Shown here: one piece after another, positions 43,676 to 51,513 of the stretch | Position numbering within the stretch: position 1 is the first letter of the stretch | How the letters are laid out: the number at the start of each line of letters is the position of its first letter | DNA from: Anaerolineaceae bacterium UBA4775 | GTDB taxonomy: Bacteria; Chloroflexota; Anaerolineae; Anaerolineales; Anaerolineaceae | Reading direction: 5' to 3' | Length of the DNA: 64,000 nt | NCBI GenBank assembly: GCA_002403205.1 | Contig: DHHJ01000010.1 | Span: 12,896-76,895 of the forward strand | Made by a program: the position numbers and the translations under genes | The notes under the pieces: generated by a model | The model's database searches: none | The model's input: only the letters and a program-made list of their open reading frames with translations | What the model was told of the DNA's origin: nothing

Positions 43676-45463
43676 GTGAGCGATAATGACATTAATAAAA
43701 TCATCTTACCTTACAGTATCAGTGTGCGCGAGCTGGCCGAAAAAATGGATGCCAGCCCCATTGAGGTCATTAAAGTCTTAATGGCCAATGGCGTGATGGC
43801 CAGCATCAACCAGAATGTCGATTTTGACACGGCCGCGGTGGTTGCCAGCGAGCTGGGTTTTGAACCTGAGTTGGAAACCATCGAAGAAGTGAAGCCTGAA
43901 GATGTCGGCGAGGTGCCTTTCTGGCGGCGGGTGATTGCCGATGAGGATGAAAAGGATCTCAAGTCGAGACCGCCTGTGGTGACCATGCTTGGCCATGTTG
44001 ACCATGGAAAAACGACACTCCTGGATGCGATCCGGGAAACCAATGTGGCGGGCGGCGAGGAAGGGGGCATCACCCAGCATATCGGGGCATACCAGATTGA
44101 GCATAAGGGCAAAAAGATCACCTTTTTGGATACCCCGGGCCACGCGGCTTTCACATCCATGCGGGCACGCGGTGCCCAGGGAGCAGACATTGTCATCCTG
44201 GTTGTGGCCGCCGATGACGGCGTGATGCCGCAGACCCGTGAAGCGGCCAACCATGCCAAAGCAGCCCGGGTGCCGATAGTGGTGGCATTGAACAAGATGG
44301 ATTTACCCTCCGCCAACCCCGAGCTTGTCAAACGACAGCTTTCGGAGATCGGCCTGGTGCCCGACGAATGGGACGGTGACACCATCGTGGTCCCGGTCTC
44401 TGCGACCAAAAAGCAGGGACTGGAAGACCTGATGGAAGCGATTTTGCTGGTGGCAGATAACAAAGAGATCAAAGCTAACCCCAAGGGTGAAGTTTTGGGC
44501 ACGGTGGTCGAAGGCGAGCTGGATCGCTTCCGCGGCGCCATGGCGACCCTGCTGTTGCAGAACGGCACCATTAAAATGGGCGACACGATCCTCGCCGGCA
44601 AGGCCCACGGTCGGATCAAAGCGATGTTTGATTTTCGCGGCAACCGGATCGAAAAGGCTGGGCCTGCCACACCGATCATGGTGATGGGGCTGAATGACGT
44701 ACCCAAAGCAGGCGATCTCTTCAGGGTGGTTGAATCAGACAAGGAAGCACGTGCTATCGTGGCTGAGATGGAAGCTGAAGAAACGCATAAGAGCAGCACT
44801 CCCAAGATCTCGCTGGAGGACTTGTTTGCCAAATTGCAGGCTGGCGAGGTACAGGAACTGCGTCTGATCATTAAAGCGGATGTGCAGGGTTCTTTGGAGC
44901 CGATTGTCAATTCGCTCACCGAGCTGGGTGAAAAAGAACCCGAGGTGTCGATTGTGATCCTCCACCAGGAAACCGGGAACATCTCGGAAAGTGACGTGAT
45001 GCTCGCAGCCGCTTCTGATGCGATTGTGATCGGATTTGCCGTTGAAGCCGATAATGCGGCTGAACGCCTGGCTGAAAAAGAAGGCGTGTCCGTGCGCCTG
45101 TACACGATCATCTACCGCCTGATCGAGGATATCGAAAAGGCGATCAAAGGTATGCTGAAGCCCGTCATGGTGGCAAAGACCATCGGACGAGCCAGGGTTC
45201 TGGCCACTTTTAGCGTCTCGCGCTTCAAGGTTGCGGCTGGCTGCCGGGTGCTTGATGGTGAAATCCGCCGCAATGCCAATATTCGGGTCCGCCGGAACGA
45301 TGAGACCATCTTTGATGGCGAAATCGGGTCGCTCAAACGGGGCAAAGATGATGTCCGCGAGGTGCGTGAAGGGTTTGAGTGTGGTATTGCCCTCAAACAA
45401 TTCCATGAGTTCCAGGAAGGGGACATCCTCGAATGTTACGTCATCGAGCAGGAAGTCATTTAG
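43676..45463 (+). CDS. infB: Translation initiation factor IF-2 (short form)
   Basis: A 595-residue GTPase that brings initiator tRNA to the ribosome. The G domain has GHVDHGKTTLLD (G1), T in EEGGITQHIG (G2), DTPGHAAF (G3), NKMD (G4) and SATKKQGL (G5), followed by domains II-IV. The N terminus has only one IF2N subdomain (SVRELAEKMDASPIEVIKVLM), so the protein lacks the long N-terminal extension of E. coli or B. subtilis IF-2. GTG 43676 (MSDNDINKI) has GGAGGT five bases before it; the frame is open 15 codons upstream but without a site. Confidence 0.95.
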   Translation: MSDNDINKIILPYSISVRELAEKMDASPIEVIKVLMANGVMASINQNVDFDTAAVVASELGFEPELETIEEVKPEDVGEVPFWRRVIADEDEKDLKSRPPVVTMLGHVDHGKTTLLDAIRETNVAGGEEGGITQHIGAYQIEHKGKKITFLDTPGHAAFTSMRARGAQGADIVILVVAADDGVMPQTREAANHAKAARVPIVVALNKMDLPSANPELVKRQLSEIGLVPDEWDGDTIVVPVSATKKQGLEDLMEAILLVADNKEIKANPKGEVLGTVVEGELDRFRGAMATLLLQNGTIKMGDTILAGKAHGRIKAMFDFRGNRIEKAGPATPIMVMGLNDVPKAGDLFRVVESDKEARAIVAEMEAEETHKSSTPKISLEDLFAKLQAGEVQELRLIIKADVQGSLEPIVNSLTELGEKEPEVSIVILHQETGNISESDVMLAAASDAIVIGFAVEADNAAERLAEKEGVSVRLYTIIYRLIEDIEKAIKGMLKPVMVAKTIGRARVLATFSVSRFKVAAGCRVLDGEIRRNANIRVRRNDETIFDGEIGSLKRGKDDVREVREGFECGIALKQFHEFQEGDILECYVIEQEVI

Positions 45464-45486
45464 TCAAGATACGATAGGAGATAGAC

Positions 45487-45906
45487 TTGCCTTCAGAAAT
45501 CAGGTTAAAACGCATTCAAGACCAAATAAAACGGGTACTGACAGAGATACTGGAAACCAAAGTCAACGATCCACGGGTCGAAAATGTGTATATCACCGAT
45601 GTTTCAGTTGACCGTGAACTGGATTATGCCAATATCTATGTTTCTGCGCTGGGAGGCCATGAGCAATCTGAGGAAATTTTGGCAGGTTTACACACGGCCA
45701 GCGGCTTTATCCGCTACACCCTCAGCCAGGAAGTGAAATTGCGGGTGATGCCCAAACTGCGCTTCTACTGGGATGATACCCCTGACCGGGCGGATCGGAT
45801 CGAGGAACTGCTTTTGGACATCCGTAAGGAACGTGAAGCACGCGGCGAGGATGCGGTTGATGAAAGTGGCGAGCCGACCGAGGATTTGGATGATCAAGAC
45901 GCTTGA
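45487..45906 (+). CDS. rbfA: 30S ribosome-binding factor A
   Basis: A 139-residue protein needed for 16S rRNA 5'-end maturation. It shows the KH-like RbfA fold: RLKRIQDQIKRVLTEIL at the start, DPRVENVYITDVSVDREL in the middle and KLRVMPKLRFYWDDTPDRA at the end, followed by an acidic tail. It starts with TTG 45487 after TAGGAGATAGAC. It overlaps the next gene by 17 bases. Confidence 0.94.
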   Translation: MPSEIRLKRIQDQIKRVLTEILETKVNDPRVENVYITDVSVDRELDYANIYVSALGGHEQSEEILAGLHTASGFIRYTLSQEVKLRVMPKLRFYWDDTPDRADRIEELLLDIRKEREARGEDAVDESGEPTEDLDDQDA

Positions 45907-46861
45907 TGAACAGGTGGCAGCGAAGTTTACTGCCAGCCACAGGTTTTTAATTGCCTCGCACGTCCGTCCCGACGCAGATGCGGCCGGGTCTCTGCTGGGA
46001 TTGGGCTTGGCCCTCATGCGCCAGGGAAAATCCGTGCAAATGGTACTTGAGGATGGCGGTGAAAAGTTTCGCTATCTTCCCGGAGCTGAGCAGATCCTGC
46101 GTGCACCGCAAGGCGAGGTGGATATGATCATTGTGGTCGATTGTTCCGACTCTGACCGGGTAGGCGCAGTCCTGAACGGTTACGGTCAGCCCGACCTCGT
46201 TGTTGACCATCACAAGACCAACCTCGATTTTGGTAAAATTAACATGGTCGAACCTGCGCAGGTGGCCACTGCGGCGATCCTGTTTGACCATATGCCAGCC
46301 TGGGGTTTGGAAATTGACGCCGATTCTGCCATGTGTTTGCTGGCCGGGATCGTAGGGGATACCATCGGTTTTCGCACACCCAATGTCGATGCCGAAGTCC
46401 TGCGTCGCTGTGCTGCTTTGATCGATCTTGGCGGCGATTTGACCCACATCTACAACGAAGAACTGGTGATGCGGTCATATGAAGCGGTGCGCTACTGGGG
46501 TTCCGGTTTGAACCGGCTCGAACACGATAATGGCCTGGTTTACACCAGTTTAACCCTGGCAGATCGGCAGGACGCCGGTTATTTGAGCGATGATGATGCC
46601 GACCTGGTGAATGTGCTTTCAGCCATTCGAGAGGCACAGATCGCCATCATTTTTGTTGAACAAAGGGATAACACGGTCAAGGTGAGCTGGCGCACACGAC
46701 CGGGATTGGATGTCTCGGGCATTGCCTATCAATTTGGCGGCGGGGGGCATGCTGCTGCTGCCGGTGCTGATATTGAAGGTTCTTTAGCCGAAGTTAAGCG
46801 CCGCGTGATCCACGAGACCCATAAATTATTGGGAAACTTGACAAAAGAAATGGGAGTATAA
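45890..46861 (+). CDS. nrnA: DHH-family phosphoesterase (NrnA-like nanoRNase/pAp phosphatase)
   Basis: A 323-residue enzyme that degrades very short RNAs and 3'-phosphoadenosine 5'-phosphate. The DHH domain has SHVRPDADAAGSLLG, VVDCSDSDR and VVDHHKTN; the DHHA1 domain ends with FGGGGHAAAAGADI. The first motif reads RPDADAAGS, where NrnA usually has NPDGDAIGS; the metal-binding D residues are kept. ATG 45890 lies inside the last codons of rbfA, so the two are coupled. The position between rbfA and truB is usual in Firmicutes and Chloroflexota. Confidence 0.92.
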   Translation: MIKTLDEQVAAKFTASHRFLIASHVRPDADAAGSLLGLGLALMRQGKSVQMVLEDGGEKFRYLPGAEQILRAPQGEVDMIIVVDCSDSDRVGAVLNGYGQPDLVVDHHKTNLDFGKINMVEPAQVATAAILFDHMPAWGLEIDADSAMCLLAGIVGDTIGFRTPNVDAEVLRRCAALIDLGGDLTHIYNEELVMRSYEAVRYWGSGLNRLEHDNGLVYTSLTLADRQDAGYLSDDDADLVNVLSAIREAQIAIIFVEQRDNTVKVSWRTRPGLDVSGIAYQFGGGGHAAAAGADIEGSLAEVKRRVIHETHKLLGNLTKEMGV

Positions 46862-46894
46862 TCAGGTAAATCTTTGGGGAGTTAGGAAAAAATT

Positions 46895-47812
46895 ATGAGC
46901 GAACAAGACTTTAACATCAAAGATGCTATCTCAGGCGTGTTGGTTGTTGACAAACCGGTTGGTATGACTTCCCATGCCGTTGTGCAAGTTGTCCGGCAGG
47001 GAACGGGCATCCGCAGGGCTGGTCATACCGGCACACTTGACCCACGCGCCTCGGGCGTGCTGGCGGTTTTGGTTGGCCCTGCTGTGCGGTTGAGCGAATA
47101 CGTTTCCGCATCGGACAAACGCTACCAGGCGATCATCCGATTGGGTGAGACCACCGATACATACGACGGGGACGGTGATGTGGTTTCACGCTCTCCTGTG
47201 GATATCACCATCGAACAAATCGAAGAAGCCTTAACCCAGTTTGAAGGAACCGTTGAACAAGTCCCACCGGCGTATTCCGCCAAAAGGATTCATGGCAAAA
47301 AAGCTTACGAGCTGGCACGTGAGGGTGAAGAGGTTGAGCTGGAAGCCAAGGAGATCGATGTTTACCATCTCGAATTGCTCGAGTGGGATCCCCCAGAGGC
47401 GATCATTGATGTGTACTGCTCCTCCGGCACCTATGTGCGCTCGCTGGCGAACGACCTGGGCGAGGTGTTGGGATGCGGCGGGCACCTGGTTGGCCTGCGA
47501 AGAACGAAAAGCGGAGAGTTTGCCCTGCGCGACGCGGTACAGCTCAGGAAGCTTGAAGAGGCATTCCAGACGGGCGATTGGTATAAATACCTGATCCCGG
47601 CTGCGGAAGCATTGGCTGACTGGCCCTCACGGGAATTGAGCTTTGAAGAGGTCGATCTGGTCCGACATGGGCATCGTGTGCCGGTGGAAACGCCCCCCGA
47701 AAACCCTGATAATTGGGTTCGGGCCATCAGCCAGCAGGGTGAATTGGTCGCCCTGATGGAATATCTACCAGAAGAAATGGAATGGCAGCCGAGAAAGGTT
47801 TTCTTTACTTAA
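46895..47812 (+). CDS. truB: tRNA pseudouridine(55) synthase
   Basis: A 305-residue enzyme that makes pseudouridine 55 in the T-loop of tRNAs. The catalytic aspartate lies in GHTGTLDPRASGVL; other TruB landmarks are LVVDKPVGMTSHAVV, YQAIIRLGETTDTYDGDG, PPAYSAKRIHGKKAYELAR and CSSGTYVRSLANDLG. A PUA-like end is present. GGGGAG...AGGAAA lies before ATG 46895. Confidence 0.95.
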   Translation: MSEQDFNIKDAISGVLVVDKPVGMTSHAVVQVVRQGTGIRRAGHTGTLDPRASGVLAVLVGPAVRLSEYVSASDKRYQAIIRLGETTDTYDGDGDVVSRSPVDITIEQIEEALTQFEGTVEQVPPAYSAKRIHGKKAYELAREGEEVELEAKEIDVYHLELLEWDPPEAIIDVYCSSGTYVRSLANDLGEVLGCGGHLVGLRRTKSGEFALRDAVQLRKLEEAFQTGDWYKYLIPAAEALADWPSRELSFEEVDLVRHGHRVPVETPPENPDNWVRAISQQGELVALMEYLPEEMEWQPRKVFFT

Positions 47813-47849
47813 ATTTGCCTGATGGCTGCTGTTATTGTCAATCAAAGTC

Positions 47850-47878
47850 CCCCTCTCTTCCTTTTTTTGAGGGAGGGG
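47850..47878 (+). promoter_or_regulatory. Hairpin covering the ribF ribosome binding site
   Basis: CCCCTCTCTT (47850-47859) can pair with GAGGGAGGGG (47869-47878) over ten positions (two G-U), with a 9-base T-rich loop. The 3' arm is the Shine-Dalgarno sequence of ribF, 7 bases before ATG 47886. The fold would hide it. It is not the conserved FMN riboswitch (RFN). It may alternatively be a leaky terminator, as little U-tract follows. Confidence 0.55.
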
Positions 47879-47885
47879 TACTTTT

Positions 47886-48869
47886 ATGAATACTGATCTT
47901 AACCAAACTATGCACACTAACATTCAACCAGATGTGAAAATCATCGAAATCTCAAATTTCGAAACCCTGCCATACACAAACGCGTGCATTACCATCGGCA
48001 ACTTCGATGGCGTTCACCTCGGGCACCAGGCGATCATCAACCAGATGGTACGCACAGCCAGTCAGCAAGCTCGGCCTGTGCTTGTGGTGACCTTTTACCC
48101 GAACCCCACAGCTTTTTTTAGCGCACAGCAAGAACCTTTTTACCTCTCCACGCCCCAAGAAAAGGAACGTCAGATGCTGGCTTTGGGCGTGGACAGAGTG
48201 ATCACCTTTCGTTTCAACCGGGACTTTGCCAACCTGACTGCCGAGGCGTTTTTACTGCAGTTACGAGATAAGCTTGGTTTGGGCGTGCTGGTCGTTGGGC
48301 AGGATTTTGCCCTGGGTAAAGACCGGGCGGGTACGATCCCGGTGCTTGAAGCACTTGGGCGGTCTCATGGGTTTGAGGTTATGACCATTACACAGGTTGA
48401 ACTGGCGGAGGAGGGGGTCTCTTCCACACGCGTTCGGCAATTGCTGGATGCTGGCGCAGTTGACCGAGCAGCCAGGCTGCTGGGGCGGCTGTACAGTGTC
48501 TCCGGTGAGGTCACCCATGGTTCAGATCGCGGGTCACGCATCGGGCTGCCTACAGCGAACATGGATTTTTGGCCGCTTAAGAAACTTCCGGCTGTGGGTG
48601 TATACGCAACCCGGGTCCGTCTTGCCGGCCAGGTTCACAAGGGGATCACCAACATCGGCTACCGCCCCACCTTTGAAGAGCAAACGCAAGTCAATATCGA
48701 AACCCACATTCTGGATTTTGACCAAAATATTTACGGGGAAGGCATTTCGTTTGAATTTGTTGTCAAGCTCAGAGATGAGCAAAAATTTTCAGGCGTGGAT
48801 ACTTTTCTTGCTCAGATTGAACTTGATAAAGCCAAAGCCAGAAGGATCTTTGAGGATGACCAAACCTAG
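47886..48869 (+). CDS. ribF: Bifunctional riboflavin kinase/FMN adenylyltransferase
   Basis: A 327-residue enzyme that makes FMN and FAD. The N-terminal nucleotidyltransferase domain has TIGNFDGVHLGHQAII and VGQDFALGKDRAG, then SSTRVRQLLDAG (ISSTxIR). The C-terminal kinase domain has GSRIGLPTANMDF and GITNIGYRPTFEE plus ETHILDFDQNIYG. It overlaps thyX by 14 bases. The FAD product would serve the FAD-dependent ThyX next to it, a plausible reason for the coupling. Confidence 0.95.
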   Translation: MNTDLNQTMHTNIQPDVKIIEISNFETLPYTNACITIGNFDGVHLGHQAIINQMVRTASQQARPVLVVTFYPNPTAFFSAQQEPFYLSTPQEKERQMLALGVDRVITFRFNRDFANLTAEAFLLQLRDKLGLGVLVVGQDFALGKDRAGTIPVLEALGRSHGFEVMTITQVELAEEGVSSTRVRQLLDAGAVDRAARLLGRLYSVSGEVTHGSDRGSRIGLPTANMDFWPLKKLPAVGVYATRVRLAGQVHKGITNIGYRPTFEEQTQVNIETHILDFDQNIYGEGISFEFVVKLRDEQKFSGVDTFLAQIELDKAKARRIFEDDQT

Positions 48870-50289
48870 ACGTATTTACCTGCTCAGTCCAAAGGACTAC
48901 AGTCCGGAGACGATCGCTGTGGCCTTTGCGAAGACTTCCCGTTCCCCCCAACCTTTCGATGAGATTGCCGCCGAGCTGAACGATGAGCGCTCGGCGCGCT
49001 TTCATGAAAAATGGGTGGTGGGATACGGGCATGCCTCCGTGGCTGAACATGCTGTGCTGCATGTGGCGCTTGAAAACGTCTCTCGGCTGGCCATAGAAAC
49101 CATTGAAGGCAACCGTCTGGCCTCCTATACTGAAAAATCCACCCGCTACCAGCAATGGGACGCGGATGACTTCTACCTGCCCGATGAGCTGGCCGGGCAT
49201 GCATTGGAACCAGCATTCACTCGCACCGTCCAGGATTTGTTTTCGACTTATTTGGAGTGCATACCCAGGGTGAAAACCTGGCTGGCAGAGTTTGTTCCCA
49301 GGGGTGAGGGTGAATCTCAGGTCGCGTTTGAGCGGCGATTAGCGCCCGGAGCGGTGGATATCTGCCGGTTCCTGCTGCCGGCGGCATCACTGGCGAATGT
49401 GGGCATGACCATCAATGCCCGTGCCCTGGAGTATGCGCTGTGCAAGCTGCTCAGTGCTCCCCTGGCGGAAGTGCGTGCGATTGGCGAACAGCTCCGTGAG
49501 GCCGGTCAGATGGAAACCCCCACGCTGATCAAGTATGCGGCCTGCAACGATTACCTGCTGGCTGCAGCGGAGAGCATGGCGCAGCACAGCCAGCGGATTC
49601 CCGATGCGCTGGAAGATTCTAGCGACTTTCACCTGATGGCCTATGACGCAGACGGGCAAGCCCGTGTTCTGGCTGCTGTCCTGTTCCGTTTTGGGCATGC
49701 GCAAACTTTCCAGGCCTGTTACGACTATGTTGACAGCCTGTCACCAGCTGAGCAAGCCAGCCTGGCGGAGGCGCTGATGGCCGAGCGGGGCAAATTTGAC
49801 CAGCCCCTGCGCGAGTTTGAGTATGCCCAAATGACTTTCGAAGCGGTGATGGATCAAGGTGCCTATTTTGAGTTCAAACGCCACCGGATGATGACGCAAA
49901 CTCCCCAGCCACTCACCGCTGATTTGGGTTTTGCCCTGCCGGCGGGGATCACAGCTGCGGGGTGCGAAGGTCAATATCTTGAGATCATGCACCGGGCAGG
50001 TGCCCTGTATGAAGTGCTGTACGCGTGGAACCCCGCAGTTGCCAGTTATGTCATCCCGAACGGTTATCACAGGCGGGTTTTGTTCACCATGAACTTGCGA
50101 CAGGTGTTTCACTTCTGCCACCTGCGCGGGGCCAGTAACGCCCATTTTTCTATCCGGCGGGTGGCCTACCAGATGGCTGAGGCGGTTACGCAGGCCTACC
50201 CGCTGCTGGGGAAGTACCTCGACCTGCCTGCTGGCGAGACCTGGCAATCCATCGAAGCACAGCATTTCCGCGCGATCAATGTGCGTTAG
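48856..50289 (+). CDS. thyX: FAD-dependent thymidylate synthase ThyX, double-domain form
   Basis: A 477-residue protein, about twice the normal ThyX length (220-250). The first half has GHASVAEHAVLHVALENVS and then R87-x-x-S90-x4-S95-x-R97 (NRLASYTEKSTRY), which keeps most of the ThyX signature RHRxxSxxxxSxR. The second half has FKRHRMMTQTPQ, keeping RHR but losing the serines, then NLRQVFHFCHLRGASNAHFSIR, matching the C-terminal ThyX motif. The two halves may thus form one pseudo-dimer with shared active sites. ThyX makes dTMP from dUMP with methylene-tetrahydrofolate and FAD. ATG 48856 overlaps ribF, hence coupled. Confidence 0.85.
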   Translation: MTKPRRIYLLSPKDYSPETIAVAFAKTSRSPQPFDEIAAELNDERSARFHEKWVVGYGHASVAEHAVLHVALENVSRLAIETIEGNRLASYTEKSTRYQQWDADDFYLPDELAGHALEPAFTRTVQDLFSTYLECIPRVKTWLAEFVPRGEGESQVAFERRLAPGAVDICRFLLPAASLANVGMTINARALEYALCKLLSAPLAEVRAIGEQLREAGQMETPTLIKYAACNDYLLAAAESMAQHSQRIPDALEDSSDFHLMAYDADGQARVLAAVLFRFGHAQTFQACYDYVDSLSPAEQASLAEALMAERGKFDQPLREFEYAQMTFEAVMDQGAYFEFKRHRMMTQTPQPLTADLGFALPAGITAAGCEGQYLEIMHRAGALYEVLYAWNPAVASYVIPNGYHRRVLFTMNLRQVFHFCHLRGASNAHFSIRRVAYQMAEAVTQAYPLLGKYLDLPAGETWQSIEAQHFRAINVR

Positions 50290-50310
50290 CCCATTTTTGG
50301 GCTAATTTGG
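50286..50310 (+). terminator. Terminator after thyX
   Basis: TTAGCCCA (50286-50293, including the thyX stop) and TGGGCTAA (50298-50305) form an 8-pair stem with a TTTT loop, followed by TTTGGGC. The U-tract is short, so efficiency is uncertain. It would end the nusA-thyX operon. Confidence 0.65.
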
Positions 50311-50429
50311 GCTTTGTTCAGTTTCAGAGCCGATCAACAGGGGTTTGTGCCCCGATACGGTGGAGTTCTGCTCCCGAGCGGTTTAAAAAGTATACTCATT
50401 AATCGAGGCATTCATCCAAAGGAGGGCAT

Positions 50430-51467
50430 ATGCGGATTTCCAACAAAATTAAACGGGTTTTTTGGAATCATGATCAAAAACGGCTGCGTGCCGTGTGGCG
50501 GTTAAGCCTGCATACGCTTTTATTGCTCCTCCTGACCTCGCTGTTCACCGTCGGGTTGCTGTTTGTGGCTGCCGTGTTTGACATCACCACGGGGACCTCT
50601 TTGCCAGACGTGCTGGCCGGGACGGAGCCCATCCGGCTGATGGATTCGCCGTGGGTCAACCTGGTGATCGCCCCCTTAGCCACCTTTTTAGGCGTGCTGT
50701 TGGCCACGTTTTTAGCCGGCCGATGGTTTGACCGCAGACGGTTCAGTAATTTCGGGCTTTCTTTTTCAAAAGGATGGTGGCTGGATTTTGCCTTTGGGCT
50801 GGGTTTAGGCGCCGTTTTGATGGGCTTGGTCTTTCTGATGGCCTGGCTCACCGGCAGCCTGCAGGTGACCGGTTTTTTTGAGGTTGATGGCCAGGAAGTG
50901 AATTTTATCCTTGGGTTTGTGCAGGCGCTGGTGTTCTTTGTATTTGTGGGGGTCTATGAAGAGCTGCTTTCACGCGGCTATCACCTGATCAACCTTGCGG
51001 AAGGATTCAACCTCCCCGTGCTGGGGGAACGGGGAGCGCTGCTGTTGGCTTATGCGGGCTCCTCACTGATGTTTGGTCTTTTGCACCTGGGCAATCCGAA
51101 CGCCACCTGGGTGAGCGTACTCAACATCTCGCTGGCAGGGATCATGTTGGGATTGGGTATGGTGCTCACGGGGAGTCTGGCCATCCCGATTGGGCTGCAC
51201 ATCACCTGGAACTTCTTCCAGGGGAATGTGTTTGGTTTCGCGGTCAGCGGGGTGCGCACCGGCGCCACACTGATTGCCACGCAAGTCACCGGACCGGTGT
51301 GGTTGACCGGGGGAGAATTTGGCCCCGAGGGGGGGCTTTTAGGCTTTTTAGCGATGTTGATCGGGGGAGTCCTGATTTTGCTGTATGTACGCCGAAAAGG
51401 TCCGCTTGAATTGCACTCAGAATTGGCTAAATTTACATCTTTTGACCAAGATTCACGTGAAAAATAG
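50430..51467 (+). CDS. CPBP-family (CAAX protease and bacteriocin-processing) membrane metalloprotease
   Basis: A 345-residue protein with about eight membrane helices. The CPBP motifs are present: EELLSRGYHL (EExxxR), FGLLHLGN (FxxxH) and HITWNFFQGNVFG (HxxxN). It belongs to the Abi/CAAX protease group (M79 type), whose bacterial members act in peptide maturation, self-immunity or unknown processes. ATG 50430 follows AAAGGAGGGC. It reads alone, between thyX and the sensor kinase. Confidence 0.9.
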   Translation: MRISNKIKRVFWNHDQKRLRAVWRLSLHTLLLLLLTSLFTVGLLFVAAVFDITTGTSLPDVLAGTEPIRLMDSPWVNLVIAPLATFLGVLLATFLAGRWFDRRRFSNFGLSFSKGWWLDFAFGLGLGAVLMGLVFLMAWLTGSLQVTGFFEVDGQEVNFILGFVQALVFFVFVGVYEELLSRGYHLINLAEGFNLPVLGERGALLLAYAGSSLMFGLLHLGNPNATWVSVLNISLAGIMLGLGMVLTGSLAIPIGLHITWNFFQGNVFGFAVSGVRTGATLIATQVTGPVWLTGGEFGPEGGLLGFLAMLIGGVLILLYVRRKGPLELHSELAKFTSFDQDSREK

Positions 51468-51513
51468 CCCTTTTTAATATATAATTTATTTATAGTTTCA
51501 ACTTTCCTTTACG

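Noticed and set aside
43711..45111. Minus-strand frame of 466 codons opposite infB
   Set aside because: Ser/Thr/Ile-rich shadow of a conserved gene; no ribosome binding site.
47813..47886. FMN (RFN) riboswitch before ribF
   Set aside because: The spacer is only 73 bases and lacks the conserved RFN elements; only a simple hairpin is seen.
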